From: Paramecium sonneborni
Taxonomy: Eukaryota > Ciliophora > Oligohymenophorea > Peniculida > Parameciidae
DNA length: 64,000 nt
Direction of reading: 5' to 3'
Assembly: GCA_905182985.1 (NCBI GenBank)
Contig: CAJJDN010000015.1
Location: 320,798-384,797, forward strand
Of the stretch, positions 49,762-62,772 are shown one piece after another. The notes beneath the pieces are model-generated. The model was not told the origin of the DNA. It ran no database searches and saw only the letters and a list, made by a program, of their open reading frames with translations. The position numbers and the translations under genes were made by a program. Numbering within the stretch: the first letter of the stretch is position 1; each line of letters starts with the position of its first letter.

Positions 49762-52700
49762 CAACGTAAATTAAAAAGCTTTCAAAGTTAGATCATACAA
49801 TACCGATATATTCGCCTCGTTCAACCTATAAACAAATTTTACATACTGATGAAACATTGCTAGCTGATTTAACTCTTAATTTCGATCCCTTTACCATTAA
49901 TGTCTTGAGAACAGAATTTTTAATGAGATAGGGATCTATGGAAGTGACAGAATTCATTTTAGTTGTGAAAGAGCATTTATTAAGTTGGCAATTAGAAATA
50001 TCAAACAGAGATATTAAATTGATTAGGTACTTGATATAATAATAAGACAACTGGTGAATCTGTTTGAAGAAATAGACTTAAATGGTAATGGAAAATTAGA
50101 ATGGGAAGAATTCACTAATTATATAATAGAAAAAGCAACTGTATTAAATAACATTAAGTCTAAATAAGATGAAATCAAACTTTATACAAAATCCAATATG
50201 AAACCTTTTAAGAAATTTACTCAAATTATTACTCGAGTAATTTACATAAAAGAGATAGATAAAATAGCATTTTTTGAAGAAGGAAGCGATGAAATTTAAT
50301 TTATGACACCTGATGGAGGTTTTGGATTGAAACCTTTAAAAATTGTTCCAATTAGCGACAAAGTCGTGACAACCTAAGCAAAAAAAGATAAAGATAAACA
50401 AAATGTAAATAAAACTAATTAAGAATTAGTTTATCATTGTTAAGAAGGAAGACACTATTGAAAAAAAAACAAAAATTTTAACAATGCTTTACATTGATGA
50501 TCCTAAGTATTAAGTCCTATTGGCATCAACTCATGATGGTTATGTAAGAGGTTGGAGATATTAATCTTCAGGATTCGTTTTAGCGAATTAACCTGATAAT
50601 GATGAGGAAATGATTGAACACCATTTTAATAATGACATATACAGTATGACTTGGGATGGAATTAATGAAATTTTATATTGTGGTTAGAAAGAAGGTTAAA
50701 TTAATATCTGGAACTTGAAAACTGATACTGAAACATAATTGTAAAGCGAAGCTGGTCATACTGATGTAGTTATGGATATGATAGCTATGCCGAAATTGCA
50801 ATTTATGGCATCAGCTAGTTTAGACAAAAATTTAATTTTATGGAATACTTTATCTAATAAAAGAGAGCGGACATATAAAGAGCATACAAAAGGAATTGTG
50901 TCATTAGCATTCAATGAGAGTTTAATCTTATTATTTTCTGCTGGTTTTGATCATAATTTATGTGTTTGGAATCCGTATATCGAAAGCTTAATTTTTAAAA
51001 TATAAGGTCATAGCAGTCCAGTAATCGGAGTTGTAGTTATTGAAGGAACTTCATAAATTGTTTCATTAGATTAAGAAGGCAGCGTAAAGGTTTGGGATAC
51101 AAAGAAATTTAACTGTGTGTAATAATTTAGTGTAGAGACTTAAGATGAAAAGCACAAATTCAATCCATCCAGTTTATGTTACATTCCTAAACCTTTGAAA
51201 CTTATATTTGGAGGAAGATCCATCTATTCTTATGAATATGATAAAAATTATAATCCTAATTCAGTAGATGATTATGTTGCCGTGTGTTGTAAGTTTATAG
51301 AAAATTAAATGGCTTTCTTTACACCTGCAGGAACTAAGATAAAAATTTGGAATGCTTTAACAGGAGATGTTAAAAAAATTTACAGTGATATAACTACAAC
51401 TGAAATAACTGCATTTAAATTAGATAATTTAGATAAGAGATTTATAATAGGAGATAGTAGTGGAACTGTTGCATTATTTAATGTAATTAATGGAGCAAAA
51501 ATCAAAAATTTACCAAAACATTCTGGTGAAGTTGTTGCAATTGTTCATGCATCAGATATAGGAGCTTTCTTTACTGGATCTATGGATAATAATGTATTTA
51601 TGACTTTAGATAATGAATTTGGAGAAAGTGAATTGTTGCGAACTTTCATCATTTAAGATGGCCAATTAACCTTTTTAAGCTATGATCCAGCCATGAAACA
51701 TTTATTGGCAGGAACTAACTCTGGTCAAATTAGATTTTATGAAACTGATACAAATAAATTACATGGTGTTGCTAATGAATTTAAATAAGGAGAAGAAATT
51801 ACATCTATTAATTTAATTAAAGGAATTCCCTTTCTTATTGTTACTAATAGTCAAGGAAAAATTTCAATCATGTCTATGCCTCCTGTTTTGCATAGATTTG
51901 TAAAAATTTATACTTTTACCAATCTAGATCCTGAAATTTCAAGTTAATTATTAGGAATATCTAATGCAGTCTTTAGTTAAGAGAAAAAAGTACTATTTCT
52001 AAGTGATGATAAAGGATTTATAAAATGCTTTGAAGTTGATTGGCTAGTAGACTTTTTGATTAATATAGTCAATGAAAAGGATAAAGAAGATGCTGCTATA
52101 AAAAAAATAAAGGGTTTAAAAACTGGATCGTCCTAAAATGCCAGATAAATGTTAGCATTACCTAAAATACCTTAAAGAGAAGTGAAAATGAAATGGATTA
52201 CCAGAGCTCATTATGAAGTTATTAAGTCCTTAGAGTATGTAGAAAAAGAAAATTTTCTCATTACAACTGCTTTTGATAAAAAAGTAAAACTATGGGATGC
52301 TGAAACTGGTAAATTTATCGATTCCTTTTAATAAAATTATGATCGTAAAGAACCCAGGCCAATTGCTCTTAGAAGAGGTGGGACTGAAGAAATTTATAAT
52401 ACGGATCTAAATGAAAGAATTGATCTTGAATTCTCTCAACAAATTCCTTAACAAGAATAAGATGAATAAATTGGATAAATCACTTAAAATTAGATTTTGG
52501 AAGAGAAAAAATTTAACCATTTGGAACTACCTAAAACTCCTTAAGAAGAATTTAATCCATTTTTTTATATAGAAAAAATTGATTAATCAAAATTGTTAAC
52601 TTTAAAAAGCAATCCAGAATGGAAATTAGAGATAGGATTCAAAGAATATTATGAAAAGTATGAATAAAAAATAAAGACTCTATTTGATTAGGTCAAAATT

Positions 52701-53383
52701 AAAGAGAAAGAAGTACATGAAAAATAAGTTAAATAAGGAATTCATAATCGTCATTATAAATAGTAAAATGTCTAAAGTGAAGAGGACAAATAATATGACC
52801 TAAATAATAAACTAGCACTTAAAGATGATGAAGCTAATAATAATTATTTTAATCAATAATAACCCTCTCATCAATACAATTAAAAACTAAAGACAGAATA
52901 TCTACTTTAAAAGCATAAAATTCAATAAAAAGACTAACATCAAATCTCATAAAGAGGGAATCACTAAATAAATTTCGATAATATTACAAATTAAAGTTAA
53001 ATTGTTAAAGAATTCAATTAATAGCAGTAAGACCTATAGGAAAATTTGAAACATGGACTCAAAACAAGAAATTTAACTCCTTAAAATAAATCTTTTTAAG
53101 TTCCTCAACTAACGAAATCTAGCTCCTAAAAAAAATTAAAAAAAGTAGATCCTCAAATATTTGAGAAGTTGCACAAGTAAAACTTAAAGGGCAAGTTAAA
53201 CTTTAACTCTGATCCTAAAGTCTTCTTATCAGAAGTGATTTATTACTTATATTAAAGGCTGAATGTAATGCTGCATCTAAGTTTGTCGCTGTATTAGAGA
53301 TATATGATTTAACAGATGAACGTTCACTAAAATTTAGAGAAATTTAATGCAAATCAAAAATTAAATTACCTAGATTATAATGA
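49758..53383 (+). CDS. EF-hand/WD40 axonemal-type protein (WDR49/CFAP337-like), 1185 aa
   Basis: ATG 49758 to TGA 53381-53383; introns 50027-50046 (20 nt), 50405-50429 (25 nt) and 53235-53257 (GTG...AAG); 1186 codons. An EF-hand loop DLNGNGKLEWEE, with helix FTNYIIEKA, sits near residue 100. From ~200 to ~830 are at least ten WD40-like blades, e.g. MIAMPKLQFMASASLDKNLI, ILWNTL, FDHNLCVWNP, DQEGSVKVWDTK and AFDKKVKLWDAETGK. A Gln/Lys-rich coiled tail follows, ending with ASKFVAVLEIYDLTDERSL. EF-hand followed by two propellers is the plan of WDR49/WDR64/CFAP337 axonemal proteins. Ciliary location is inferred from that resemblance. Confidence 0.85.
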
Positions 53384-53575
53384 TAACATATCAAATAACA
53401 TAATATAATCATTCTATTTTAAAAATAAAATAGATTTCGTAAATCATAATATCTTTCTAATTTTAAAGTATGGCTTTAAAAAATTTAATCCTATTTTAAT
53501 TTAGTCATCTTTGATCATAATCAATTCAATGATTTTTAAAATCAAATAATCATTATATTTAAGTGATCACGAGAA

Positions 53576-56431
53576 ATGATTTTTTTGATTGATAGTAAAT
53601 CTATATTTGATTGCACAACTTATAGCATGATTAAACCTCAAAAATTCGATGTTGTTGCAATTTTAGATAATTTAAAAAAGAAACTACAAACAGTTTAATT
53701 TAGGGAGGATTAGAACATGGATTTGCTTGAAAAACTAAAGATTTTGGCTCAAGTTCTATTTAATTCCTAAAAATCAGAAATCTTAAAATTAATTGAATCA
53801 TTCACTAAAAATTCTTCAGAAAATAAATAAATTTTCGAATAATTTACGACTAGTTCTTGTTCAAAATGGTTTATGGAATAGCTTTATATTGATTAAGTTT
53901 AGATAATACTTCAATAATATCTAAAGAATAATTAATAATTTATTGGAGTATTCCTATAAAAAATAATGAACTTATACTAGTTGGACCTCTAAGTTTAGAA
54001 TCTATCAAAAGAAAATTTAGGATAGTTAGAGATTATATAACAAGAAAAAAATATTTAAAATTAAGTTGAATAAAATCTAGTTTAAAATAACTAAAATTAT
54101 GATATTTCATATCAAAATCTTATTTAAAAAGAATAAAATATCTGTTAAGATAAAAATTAAAATAAAATGAATGATTTAGCAGGATCTGATGAACAAAAAG
54201 AATCTAATTACCTAATACCATAAAATGAATAATCAGAGATAACAATAAATTAATATACAAGTTTGGAAGGAGTTTATGAATTATTAGAAAATAAATATGC
54301 GTTCTATAGTTGGTGGCCAGAGTTCCAAAAAGAATGTCATAAATGTAAAAGCAAAGAAGAGTTTTCTTCGTTTTTATTTCGAAAAGCTCCAATTTTAATG
54401 GAAAGGTGGACTAAAATTGCAGGTTAAGTCGATACAGATTAATTTAATACATTTGATGATTTTAGTGAAATAAAATAATTTAATGAGGAATACGAAATTT
54501 ACTAATTAGATAATAATAATTTAGAATAAGCCCCTATTATTGAAAACAATAGTAAAATTTCTTGCGAAATTAATGATCTTCAATAAGAAATTACTAATGA
54601 ATTTAAGAATGACATACAAACATAAAACTAAGGAAATCAAACTGAGTCAAATCAAGCCTAAAATAGTCAGTTAACTAAGCGTAAAGAATTTATATAAGAA
54701 AAAAAGTTCAGTTAAGATGTAAGTGAAATAGGACCAATAGATTTAAATTAAGAAGAAATTTTGGAAAATCAAGACTATTTTAATCCAGAATTTATTTCTC
54801 TTTCCTAGAAATCCTCTGCTAATATCTGTAGTAATAATGAGGATTAAATATTTGATAAAGAGATTGAGGATAATAATTATTCAAATCAAAGTTAATCAGA
54901 CAGTGTTATTTTGAATGAAAATCAAACTAAAAAGAGTTTTATAACTAATCTTGAGTAATTTTATAAATCTAAACTTGTTGAAAATCAACCATAACACATA
55001 ATACCTGAACTGGGATATATGGGTGACACTAAGAAAATGGTTGAAAAATTGTTATTTTTCTTAGATTTTGAAAAACTTGATATTTAAATAGAAGACTTTT
55101 TGACTTAACCATAAATTAATCCTTCAAAGATGTTGTAAGATTTTATTTTAACAACTTATAATATCATAAAATATATAACGGTTCATAAATACTCAACAAT
55201 AATAGAAGTAAAATAAGTTGGAAAGGAATATCTGGGTTAAGTTATAATTTGCTAAGTCAATAATAAAAATCAAGAAATAAAAAAATATAAAGGGCCTTGT
55301 TTAAATGTTGTAAATATTGTAACAAGATTGATTGCAATTAAGAAATTAAATAATAAATTTTTTAGTGAAGGATTAGAGTGTGTTAATTTATTTTCTATTG
55401 TTATGTCAATTATCAAAAGATTAATTCCAGGAAGAGGTCTTTTTAAAGAGATTTCAGAAAAATATAAGAAAGTCCAGAGACCAACTGATAAATAATTGGA
55501 CAAAATAGTTATTATTTAAAAAACTCCTAAATCAAACTAAGAATTTAACTAAAATGCAATTATTAATAAGCCAGAAGCTTAAAAAAAAAATCATAATTAA
55601 AAAAAATAAGAGAATATTAATAGAAAATATTAAGAAAAAAAATATGCTTAAAGAGATCAATATTCAAGAAAAAATTATGACAACAATTAAGGAAATAAAA
55701 ATTATAATTTCAAAAATTCTGGTTAATAAAATGATTCCTATGAATTTTTGTAACAAAATTAAAATAATTAAGTTGAGCAGGAATACTTTGCAAATTCTTT
55801 TAATAAATCTCCAAAATTTTAATATTAATCAAATTATTAAGGTTAGCTTTAAAATTAGCTTTATGAATAATCTTATAATTAAAATATCTTAAATAACCAA
55901 AATTAATATTCTCTATAAGGTTATTAAGGCAGGTCTAATAATTCTCAATAATAATCTAATTATTATTAACAATAAAACTTCAATTAATAATCACTTAATT
56001 TGCATTATTATCCACCTATACCTATTTAAAATATGTATAATAATCAAAATGATTATTAAATGCAAAAATATCCATATTATATGAACAAGAGTTAGTCAAT
56101 TTAAAAAGGAAATTTTAACTTAGGCTAACATTCTTAATAATCTTAAAGAAGAATGTATTTCAACGACTAGATAAATTAATAAGATTATTTTAACTAAGAT
56201 AGATAAATGATGGGATTATATGAGAATATTATAAAGTAGAAAAAAATAAAATATAATAATCATCAAATAAATGGACATCTAAATAATTTTAATTCACACT
56301 CATAATTATTTAATTAAGAAAAATAATTTGGTACTCAGTAATATTCTTAAAATTAACAACAGTAGCAAATAGATTTTTAGATTATATAAAAAATGGTTAC
56401 AAGACTTATGGGAGAATAAAAAATGTAGTGA
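53576..56431 (+). CDS. Q/N-rich protein with prion-like C-terminus, 951 aa
   Basis: Single uninterrupted frame, ATG 53576 to TGA 56429-56431, exactly 952 codons, no intron needed. The first ~150 residues and ~480-650 look globular or helical (CLNVVNIVTRLIAIKKL, FSIVMSIIKRLIPGRGLFKE). A short Trp-rich block, YSWWPEFQKECHKCKSKEEF, lies at ~250. The last ~300 residues are dominated by Gln, Asn, Tyr and Ser (NNSQQQSNYYQQQNFNQQSL), with scattered Tyr and Phe as in RNA-granule proteins. No RNA-binding or catalytic domain is recognised. The lack of any intron over 2.9 kb contrasts with most neighbours. Confidence 0.7.
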
Positions 56432-56639
56432 ACTTTTATTTAAAAATCTTTTTTATTTAATTAATAAAAAAGATCTTTTGTGTTTAAAATTAAAAATATA
56501 GATAATAAACATAATTTTACATTTCAATTTTTCTTTTATCTTTAAATGTGTTGCAGAGTTGGTTTGTCCTGTACATTTTTACTATAGTACACTAGAGAAG
56601 GTTATAAATTCTATATAAGATTTTTTTGTAATATTAAAG

Positions 56640-57690
56640 CTATTATTTAGTGATGTTTCCAAGTAAGCTTTCATAGAGTGATATAGCATTTAATCCCATT
56701 AAAAATGTCTCTAATATTTTTTAATGATTTACAGTTTTGATTTATTCTTCTAATCTATCTGCTTATCTTTCTAAATTCAAATAAATTATAGGGATGGCTA
56801 TGCTTTTCCCTCTTAAAAACTCTTCATCACTTATTGGTTATTCTAACTTTTTTAATTCACTGATTAAACATGAGTATAATTCATATTTTGAATTAGGTTG
56901 TCCCTAAACTCTCGATCAAAATATTCAAGCTTCTTTATACTTAGGATACTCTTGATGCTTCTTCGACAGCAACTTTTTCATCGTTTAAAGCAAATGTTTA
57001 ATATAGGAATTCTGTGGTTGTTAATTTTGTTAATTATCTTTTGAAGACAAGAAATTATTTTTACTTTATTACATTATTAATGATCTACCAATTTATTTTC
57101 AAAATATGTACTAAAGTATTTATGACTCCTTACTTCTGCGCAACTAATTATCATATTTAATTTGTTAACATTTATTCTTAAAATCTTGAAAAGTCTTCGA
57201 CTTAAGCAATATTTATGCAGCTGTTTTGGCATTTTTTAATGGATGTTTACCAAAAGCTGCCTTTCTAAACTTTATCTATAATGCTCTAAATATAGCCATC
57301 TAATACTCTTTCTTCAGGAATATTCATTGTTTTAAATTAATCTTTAGTTTCTTTGGCAATCCTTTTTTTTGTCTAAGCGAGCCTCAATAATACATCTAAA
57401 TCATATTAAAATCTTCCTGTATAAATTAACATTTCCAATAAAATAATTCTGTCATATAAGTTTATTTAAGCATAAATTTTGTTATAAGTATTTATTCACT
57501 AAATAGCTGATATAATTAATAATTTTCCAAAAAACCATTCACAGATATATGATACATATGCATATAATAAGCCAGTTTCTAAAAGTAATATTTTTATCCC
57601 AGAAGATAATTCACTAGGTTTTTATTATAGGTAATTTATTTTTGATGAGTTTCATCGATTTTTCCATTGAAAACCCTCTTCCATAAATAT
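56640..57690 (-). CDS. Unresolved gene with helical repeats
   Basis: Coding quality is clear but the ends are not. Introns 57276-57306 (31 nt), 57085-57111 (27 nt) and 56911-56940 (30 nt, ends GAG) link MLIYTGRFQYDLDVLLRLAQ, then FRKAAFGKHPLKNAKTAAQI, NNFLSSKDNQQNQQPQN and GQPNSKYELYSCLISELKKL into one chain. Upstream, ELSSGIKILLLETGLLYAYV is in the same frame but is separated by a TGA at 57496-57498; a competing frame through the same DNA (NGKIDETHQKQITYNKNLVN) is also open. No TGA ends the last exon before it runs under the opposite gene, so a 3' intron is missing. Family not recognised. Confidence 0.45.
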
Positions 57691-57720
57691 TGTAATTATT
57701 ATATTATTATCTTATTATAT

Positions 57721-60700
57721 TCATTTTGCTAATGCTAATGCAACTTTTGTTTTATTATGGCCATCTAATTATTCATTTAATTATGTTATTTAAGATCTTA
57801 AAGCTTCAATTTCAGCAAAAGAAACAACTAGCAAAAAGCTATATTCATCTATTTTGTATTAAAGGCTATTTAATTTTGAATATTCAAATTTCCATTTACT
57901 TAAATCCTAAAAATAAATTATTATTTTACTTTTTCTAATTCTCCAATCTTTTGATCTGCTTCATTAAGCTCTACTATTAAATGATCAACTTATTATGTTA
58001 ATTCATTCGATTTTTCTTCTAATTTTTTAGCTTTATATTCATGTCTTTTTACTTCACTACTTAAAAGAGCCATTTTATCCTCATATTTATACTAAAAAGA
58101 ATTAATTTAACATTACTTTTATATCTTCTAGTTCAGCGATTTTACTTTCTAATTATGTTATTTTTTATTTAAATTATTCTATAATATCATCTTTTGATTA
58201 TGATTCAGACTATAACTTATTTATTTAATTTTATAAGTCTTCTTAATTTATTAATAAACCTTCTATCTCTGATACTTATTATTTAAGATGAGTGATCTCA
58301 TTTTATTTACCCTAATTAACATCTATTTATTATTGTAATTAATTTTAAATAGAATCTAATTAAGTTTTTAATTCATTGATATCTTCTAATTAATTATACA
58401 TATCATTCAATTCTTAATCTAATTTAATTAATTCTTAATTCTATTAATCAATTTCATCTTGCTTTTTTTTATTTAACACTTTTAATCTTTCTATTTCAGA
58501 TGAAAGCATTGCTAATTTATTTTCCATCTGCTCTTTAATTATCTTTAATTACTAATATTATTAATCTAATTATTCATGCTTTTATTTCCATAGTTTTAAT
58601 TCTTTTTCAAGTTCTCCAATCTATTCTTTCAAATTTTCAATTTCCAATTACAAAACTTACATTTCTGCTAATTGGCTTTCTAAATCTTAAATTCTTTTTT
58701 TAAGATCATCAACATTTTCCATTTTTTCTAATTTATATTTCATACCTTCTATATGAGTTGATAACATTGCACACTTACTCTATAAATCATATTTCTCATT
58801 TTCAGTCTATTGAATTCTTTATTCTAAATCTTATCTACCTTTAACTTCATTTTAAAGTTATGATTATAACATAGTGTTTGATTCATGTTACTCTTTAATT
58901 TATATTTTTAAAGTATCTAATTCTAATAATTCTTTTTATAAATTTGAGTTTTGTTATTAATGATTAAGAACTTCTTAATTTTTTTATTAAACTGTTTAAT
59001 TTAATCTTTAATTTTCTTGTTTAAGTAGAGTTAATCTATTTTATAAATCTAATGTAGGATCCTCATTATTTGCTAAATTAGATTCAGAAACTTTCTTGTA
59101 ACTTTATTATAATGTACTAAGTTATTATTGCAATTCTGAAATCACAGATTCAGAATTAGATTACTTATGAACAATATTTTAGGCTTTTTATTCATCTAGT
59201 TATCTTTGTAATTCTGCAATATTAGTATCTGCTTGATTTGATTAACTTCTTAATTTTTCTAATTCATCTTAATAATTTTAATTCATTTATTACTATGCAT
59301 CATATTTATTTTATAATAAATTTAATTTTTCTTTCAAAATACTTAAAAGAGATAATTAATCTTCTGCATTTTTCAATTATTCTGATTTTTGATCATTTAA
59401 ATACCTCAATCGTTATGATTCAGCACTTAACATTGCTACTTTGTTTTCTAAATCATAAATTTTATTATTAGCATCCGCAAATTTTTATTCAAGAACATTG
59501 ATTTCTTATAACTTTTATTCTAATTATTATATAATATTATCTTTTTATTCCAACTCTTTTAATAGTTATTGATTTTCATTTATTAATGAATCAATTTCTC
59601 TTAATTATTCTTGTAAATTTTTTAAATCTTCTTATAATTCTAAAATTTTATCATTTTTTTATTTCAGTTAAACTTTAAGTCTTTCAATTTCTGATGCTAG
59701 CATACTAACTTTATTTTCCAATTATTGCTTTTCTTACTCTAGAAGTTTAAATTTATCAATTTCTTTTAATAATTAAGAATTATCTTGAGAAAGTTTTTCA
59801 TTTCTTTAATGAGAATCACCAACTTCCTGTTATAATCTTTAGTTTTCTTATTATAAAAGAGATAAGGATTTGATTTTTTGATTTAATTCAGATATTGTCA
59901 TTGAGGCATTATTTAAATCAAAGTCTTTTTGTTATGATTATTATAAAATTTATTATAATTCTGTACTTTTATCAGATAATAGTTTTTTAATTCTATCTAA
60001 TTCTGCAATTAGACCTTAATGAAGTTTAAGCTAACCTTTTGTTTACTCTAATTCAATTTATAATTTTTATTTATCATCATTTAGTAAATGAACTTGAGCA
60101 GACAATTTATTTTATTCTAAAGATAAGCTATCAACTCTAGCCATTGATTCTTTTTAAACTGATAATAGTTATTAATATTAAAGATCTAAGTTCTATAATA
60201 GTAGATGATATTACATTATATTTATTTTTCCATTAATCTAACTATTTCAAGGCAGCAGTTAAATCTGCTTATTATTTATTTTATTTATTTTACCATTCTT
60301 ATCTTTCTCTATCAAATTAACTTTTTAATGATGCAACTTCTGCTGGATTAAATTCTGCAAGTTTAACTTTAAGATCATCAATTTCTTTTTATTTTTTTTT
60401 GTCATTTTCAATATATTTTTACTTCCATTATTCAATCATTTAATCTTTTCCTTAATTTTAATTATGTATATCTTCAAGATTTTGTTAAAATGCTTCTAAT
60501 TCTTATAATTAATCTTAATATTCTCTACATTTTTATGAAAGCTAGATAATTGAATTTTTTTTGATACTTAATTTATCATATCCTCTCTTTCAGCCACTAA
60601 TTTTAATAGTCTTTAAACTTCAACTTGTTAATTAAGTAATTTTTAATTTTCAATAATTAAATCATTCATGTTAGATTTTTATTGATCTAATTCAACTTAT

Positions 60701-61094
60701 GCTTTAGTAATATCTATTTGAAATTTTTTCACCTCTTCTTATGAACCTTGAATTCTCGACTATAATTCATCTTTCTAAAATGATATAAAAATAATTTACA
60801 ATTTCATTATCAATCTCATATTTAGCTAATTAAGCTTCTAATGAAAAACATTTCCTTTTCCACTATTCTAATTCATTTCTAACATTTTCATCAACTTCTT
60901 TATCATTATTATATGATCCTGTATTATTTTCTTTAACAATTACTGTCGTTGGTAAACTCTATATAGCAGGTATAACATATGATCTTCCCATATTCACAGC
61001 AGGTGGAATAACTAAAATAAAATAAATTTTATATACTTCTACTAGGTGATCTGACTTAAATAACTTAAGAAGATTATGGTCTAAATGAAGACAT
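57721..61094 (-). CDS. Long coiled-coil protein with recurrent AMLSSEIERLK motif, 1075 aa
   Basis: ATG 61092-61094 to TGA 57721-57723; introns 61012-61036, 60775-60799, 60542-60567, 60193-60214, 58092-58116 and 57907-57929 (22-26 nt, all GTA...TAG); 1076 codons. The first ~60 residues are Ser/Pro/Val-rich (PPAVNMGRSYVIP). The rest is continuous coiled coil. A motif recurs at irregular spacing: NKVSMLASEIERLKV, NKVAMLSAESQRL, SKCAMLSTHIEGMKYKL, NKLAMLSSEIERLKVLN and DKMALLSSEVKRHEYK. This resembles the repeat style of ciliate fibre-forming or basal-body-associated coiled coils. Structural role inferred; no motor or membrane segment is seen. Confidence 0.85.
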
Positions 61095-61140
61095 TGTTAA
61101 ATAATTTTTATTTAGGTATTTATTAATTATATAAAGAGAA

Positions 61141-61962
61141 TCAACATACTTAAACATTATTTTTATATTATTTTAGAGCATCTCTAACATCTTCACAATT
61201 TTCTTCAGCTATCCTTCTTAATAATACACTTAAATGAAGTAATTCTTTATCATCAGGGTCATTGTACCAAGTCTTAATTTAAATCCCATTTTCTTCTTAA
61301 TGTTAATAGTTCTCCGCAATATTATCTATAATTATACATTTAGTCAAACATCTACCCAATCTTGATAAATCTTTTATAAAATGTTTTTGATATTGCATTG
61401 CATGTTATCGATACAATCTATATTATATGTACTTATTAAAAACAACTTAATTTAAAACCCAATTTGCATAATCTGGTAATCCAGCAGTAAATATTGCAAT
61501 TTCATAATATTTACTCATTTCTTCTAAAAACTATTCTGCATATGGCCTTACTATAAAACTCTTTGTTTAATCAACAAAATGAATTAAAGTTTCATCCATA
61601 TCTAAAATAAGTGTCAGATTATGACTAGCTTTATTTGGAAGGTATGGCTTATGTGCTACACTTATTAATGGAATACCCAATAATCCATAATAACTTTATT
61701 GAATTGTAAAATATAATGATGTAAAGTCTTATATCATTAAATTACTCTCTACTATCTTTATATTTGCAATTAATCTAAATTATTAATTTAAAAACTAATT
61801 AAGATCTTTTGATTGCTTAGTTAATTATTTATATAATCCTTAAAGCAATTCTATATTTTATCTAATCTAAGTACTAGATTCTATTTTTTTACTACCAAAA
61901 TACTTTTTATTTTGCATTATTATTGTCATCAATTCTTAATTTTATGTTTTTTATATGATCAT
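61141..61962 (-). CDS. SCP/FCP1-type aspartate phosphatase (HAD superfamily), 273 aa
   Basis: Intronless, ATG 61960-61962 to TGA 61141-61143, 274 codons; in-frame ATGs at 61927-61929 and 61915-61917 are alternative starts. Catalytic motif DxDxT is intact in LILDMDETLIHF. Motif 2 is seen in IAIFTAGLPDYANWVLNQV, and the later HAD acidic motif in CIIIDNIAENY, followed by the family's GIQIKTWYNDPDDKELLHL. This set defines small C-terminal-domain phosphatases, which remove phosphate from Ser/Thr of RNA polymerase II or other proteins. The substrate here is unknown. The ~100-residue N-terminal extension is polar. The stop lies 47 bp upstream of the long coiled-coil gene's start. Confidence 0.93.
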
Positions 61963-62044
61963 TTCTCCTAAAAATAAATAGTTCTATAAATTAAAAATTA
62001 ACAGGTTTCTAAAATTTACATTATTTGTTATTTAGACATGTTAA

Positions 62045-62772
62045 TCAAAAAAACTGTTTACTATAACAATTATCTATTTTTTTAATATGTTTTATTACTC
62101 CCAATTTTATTAGTATTAATATTTATCTAAATTTCTTGCTATTTTCAGACATAAATTTCTCTAATGCTTCAAAATGCACACCATCAATAACTTCATAAAA
62201 TCTATTTATTTAATCAACTAAATCACAAATATTCTTGACTATTAAAAATAAAATAATATTACTTTCTTCATCGCATCCATTAAATTGATTAGCGAATAAT
62301 AAATCTTAATATATTTGTCTAAATTATCTTCTAAATTTTCATCTATCTCATATTTCTAATGATAAGATTTTTCTTTTTTAATAGTCGATATAGATCGATT
62401 ATTAACTTCATTAAGCTTCTAATCTATTTAAGTCTTTGATTATCTTTTTTCACTTAATGGTGAAGATTTTTCTTTTTAAATAGGATCTAATTTGCCTAAT
62501 CTTAAATTTAATTCTATTTTTTCTTCTTAAATGGCTACTTTAATTTTGACCTTTTTAATCTCAAAATTCTTTTTCGATACTCTTGCAATAGATTTAGGGT
62601 TAATGATTGGAAGTTATTCTGTTTCTTCTTAATCTTGATTGCTTCTTTAAGAAGAAATGCTGCGATTGACAATAATTTTATAGATTGGTTTATTTTATCT
62701 CATTTATTATTTTAAATTAAGATAAATATATCAGTACTCAGAATTACATCTTTTTTTTGTTTGTTCATTCAT
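62045..62772 (-). CDS. Hypothetical basic/helical protein, 219 aa
   Basis: ATG 62770-62772 to TGA 62045-62047; introns 62699-62737 (39 nt, ends GAG, long for this genome) and 62234-62262 (29 nt, ends CAAG); 220 codons. The N-terminal two thirds is basic and Ser/Lys/Gln-rich (VSKKNFEIKKVKIKVAIQEE). The C-terminal third is helical (NICDLVDQINRFYEVIDGVH, FEALEKFMSEN). The start is in frame, without a TGA between, with the coiled-coil gene just upstream. The two may therefore be a single gene whose separation here is artificial. No recognised domain. Confidence 0.55.

Noticed and set aside
57085..57111. Possible tRNA or snRNA signals in the poorly resolved 56.6-57.7 kb interval
   Set aside because: No cloverleaf, box A/B or Sm-like site could be drawn; the fragments read better as exons.
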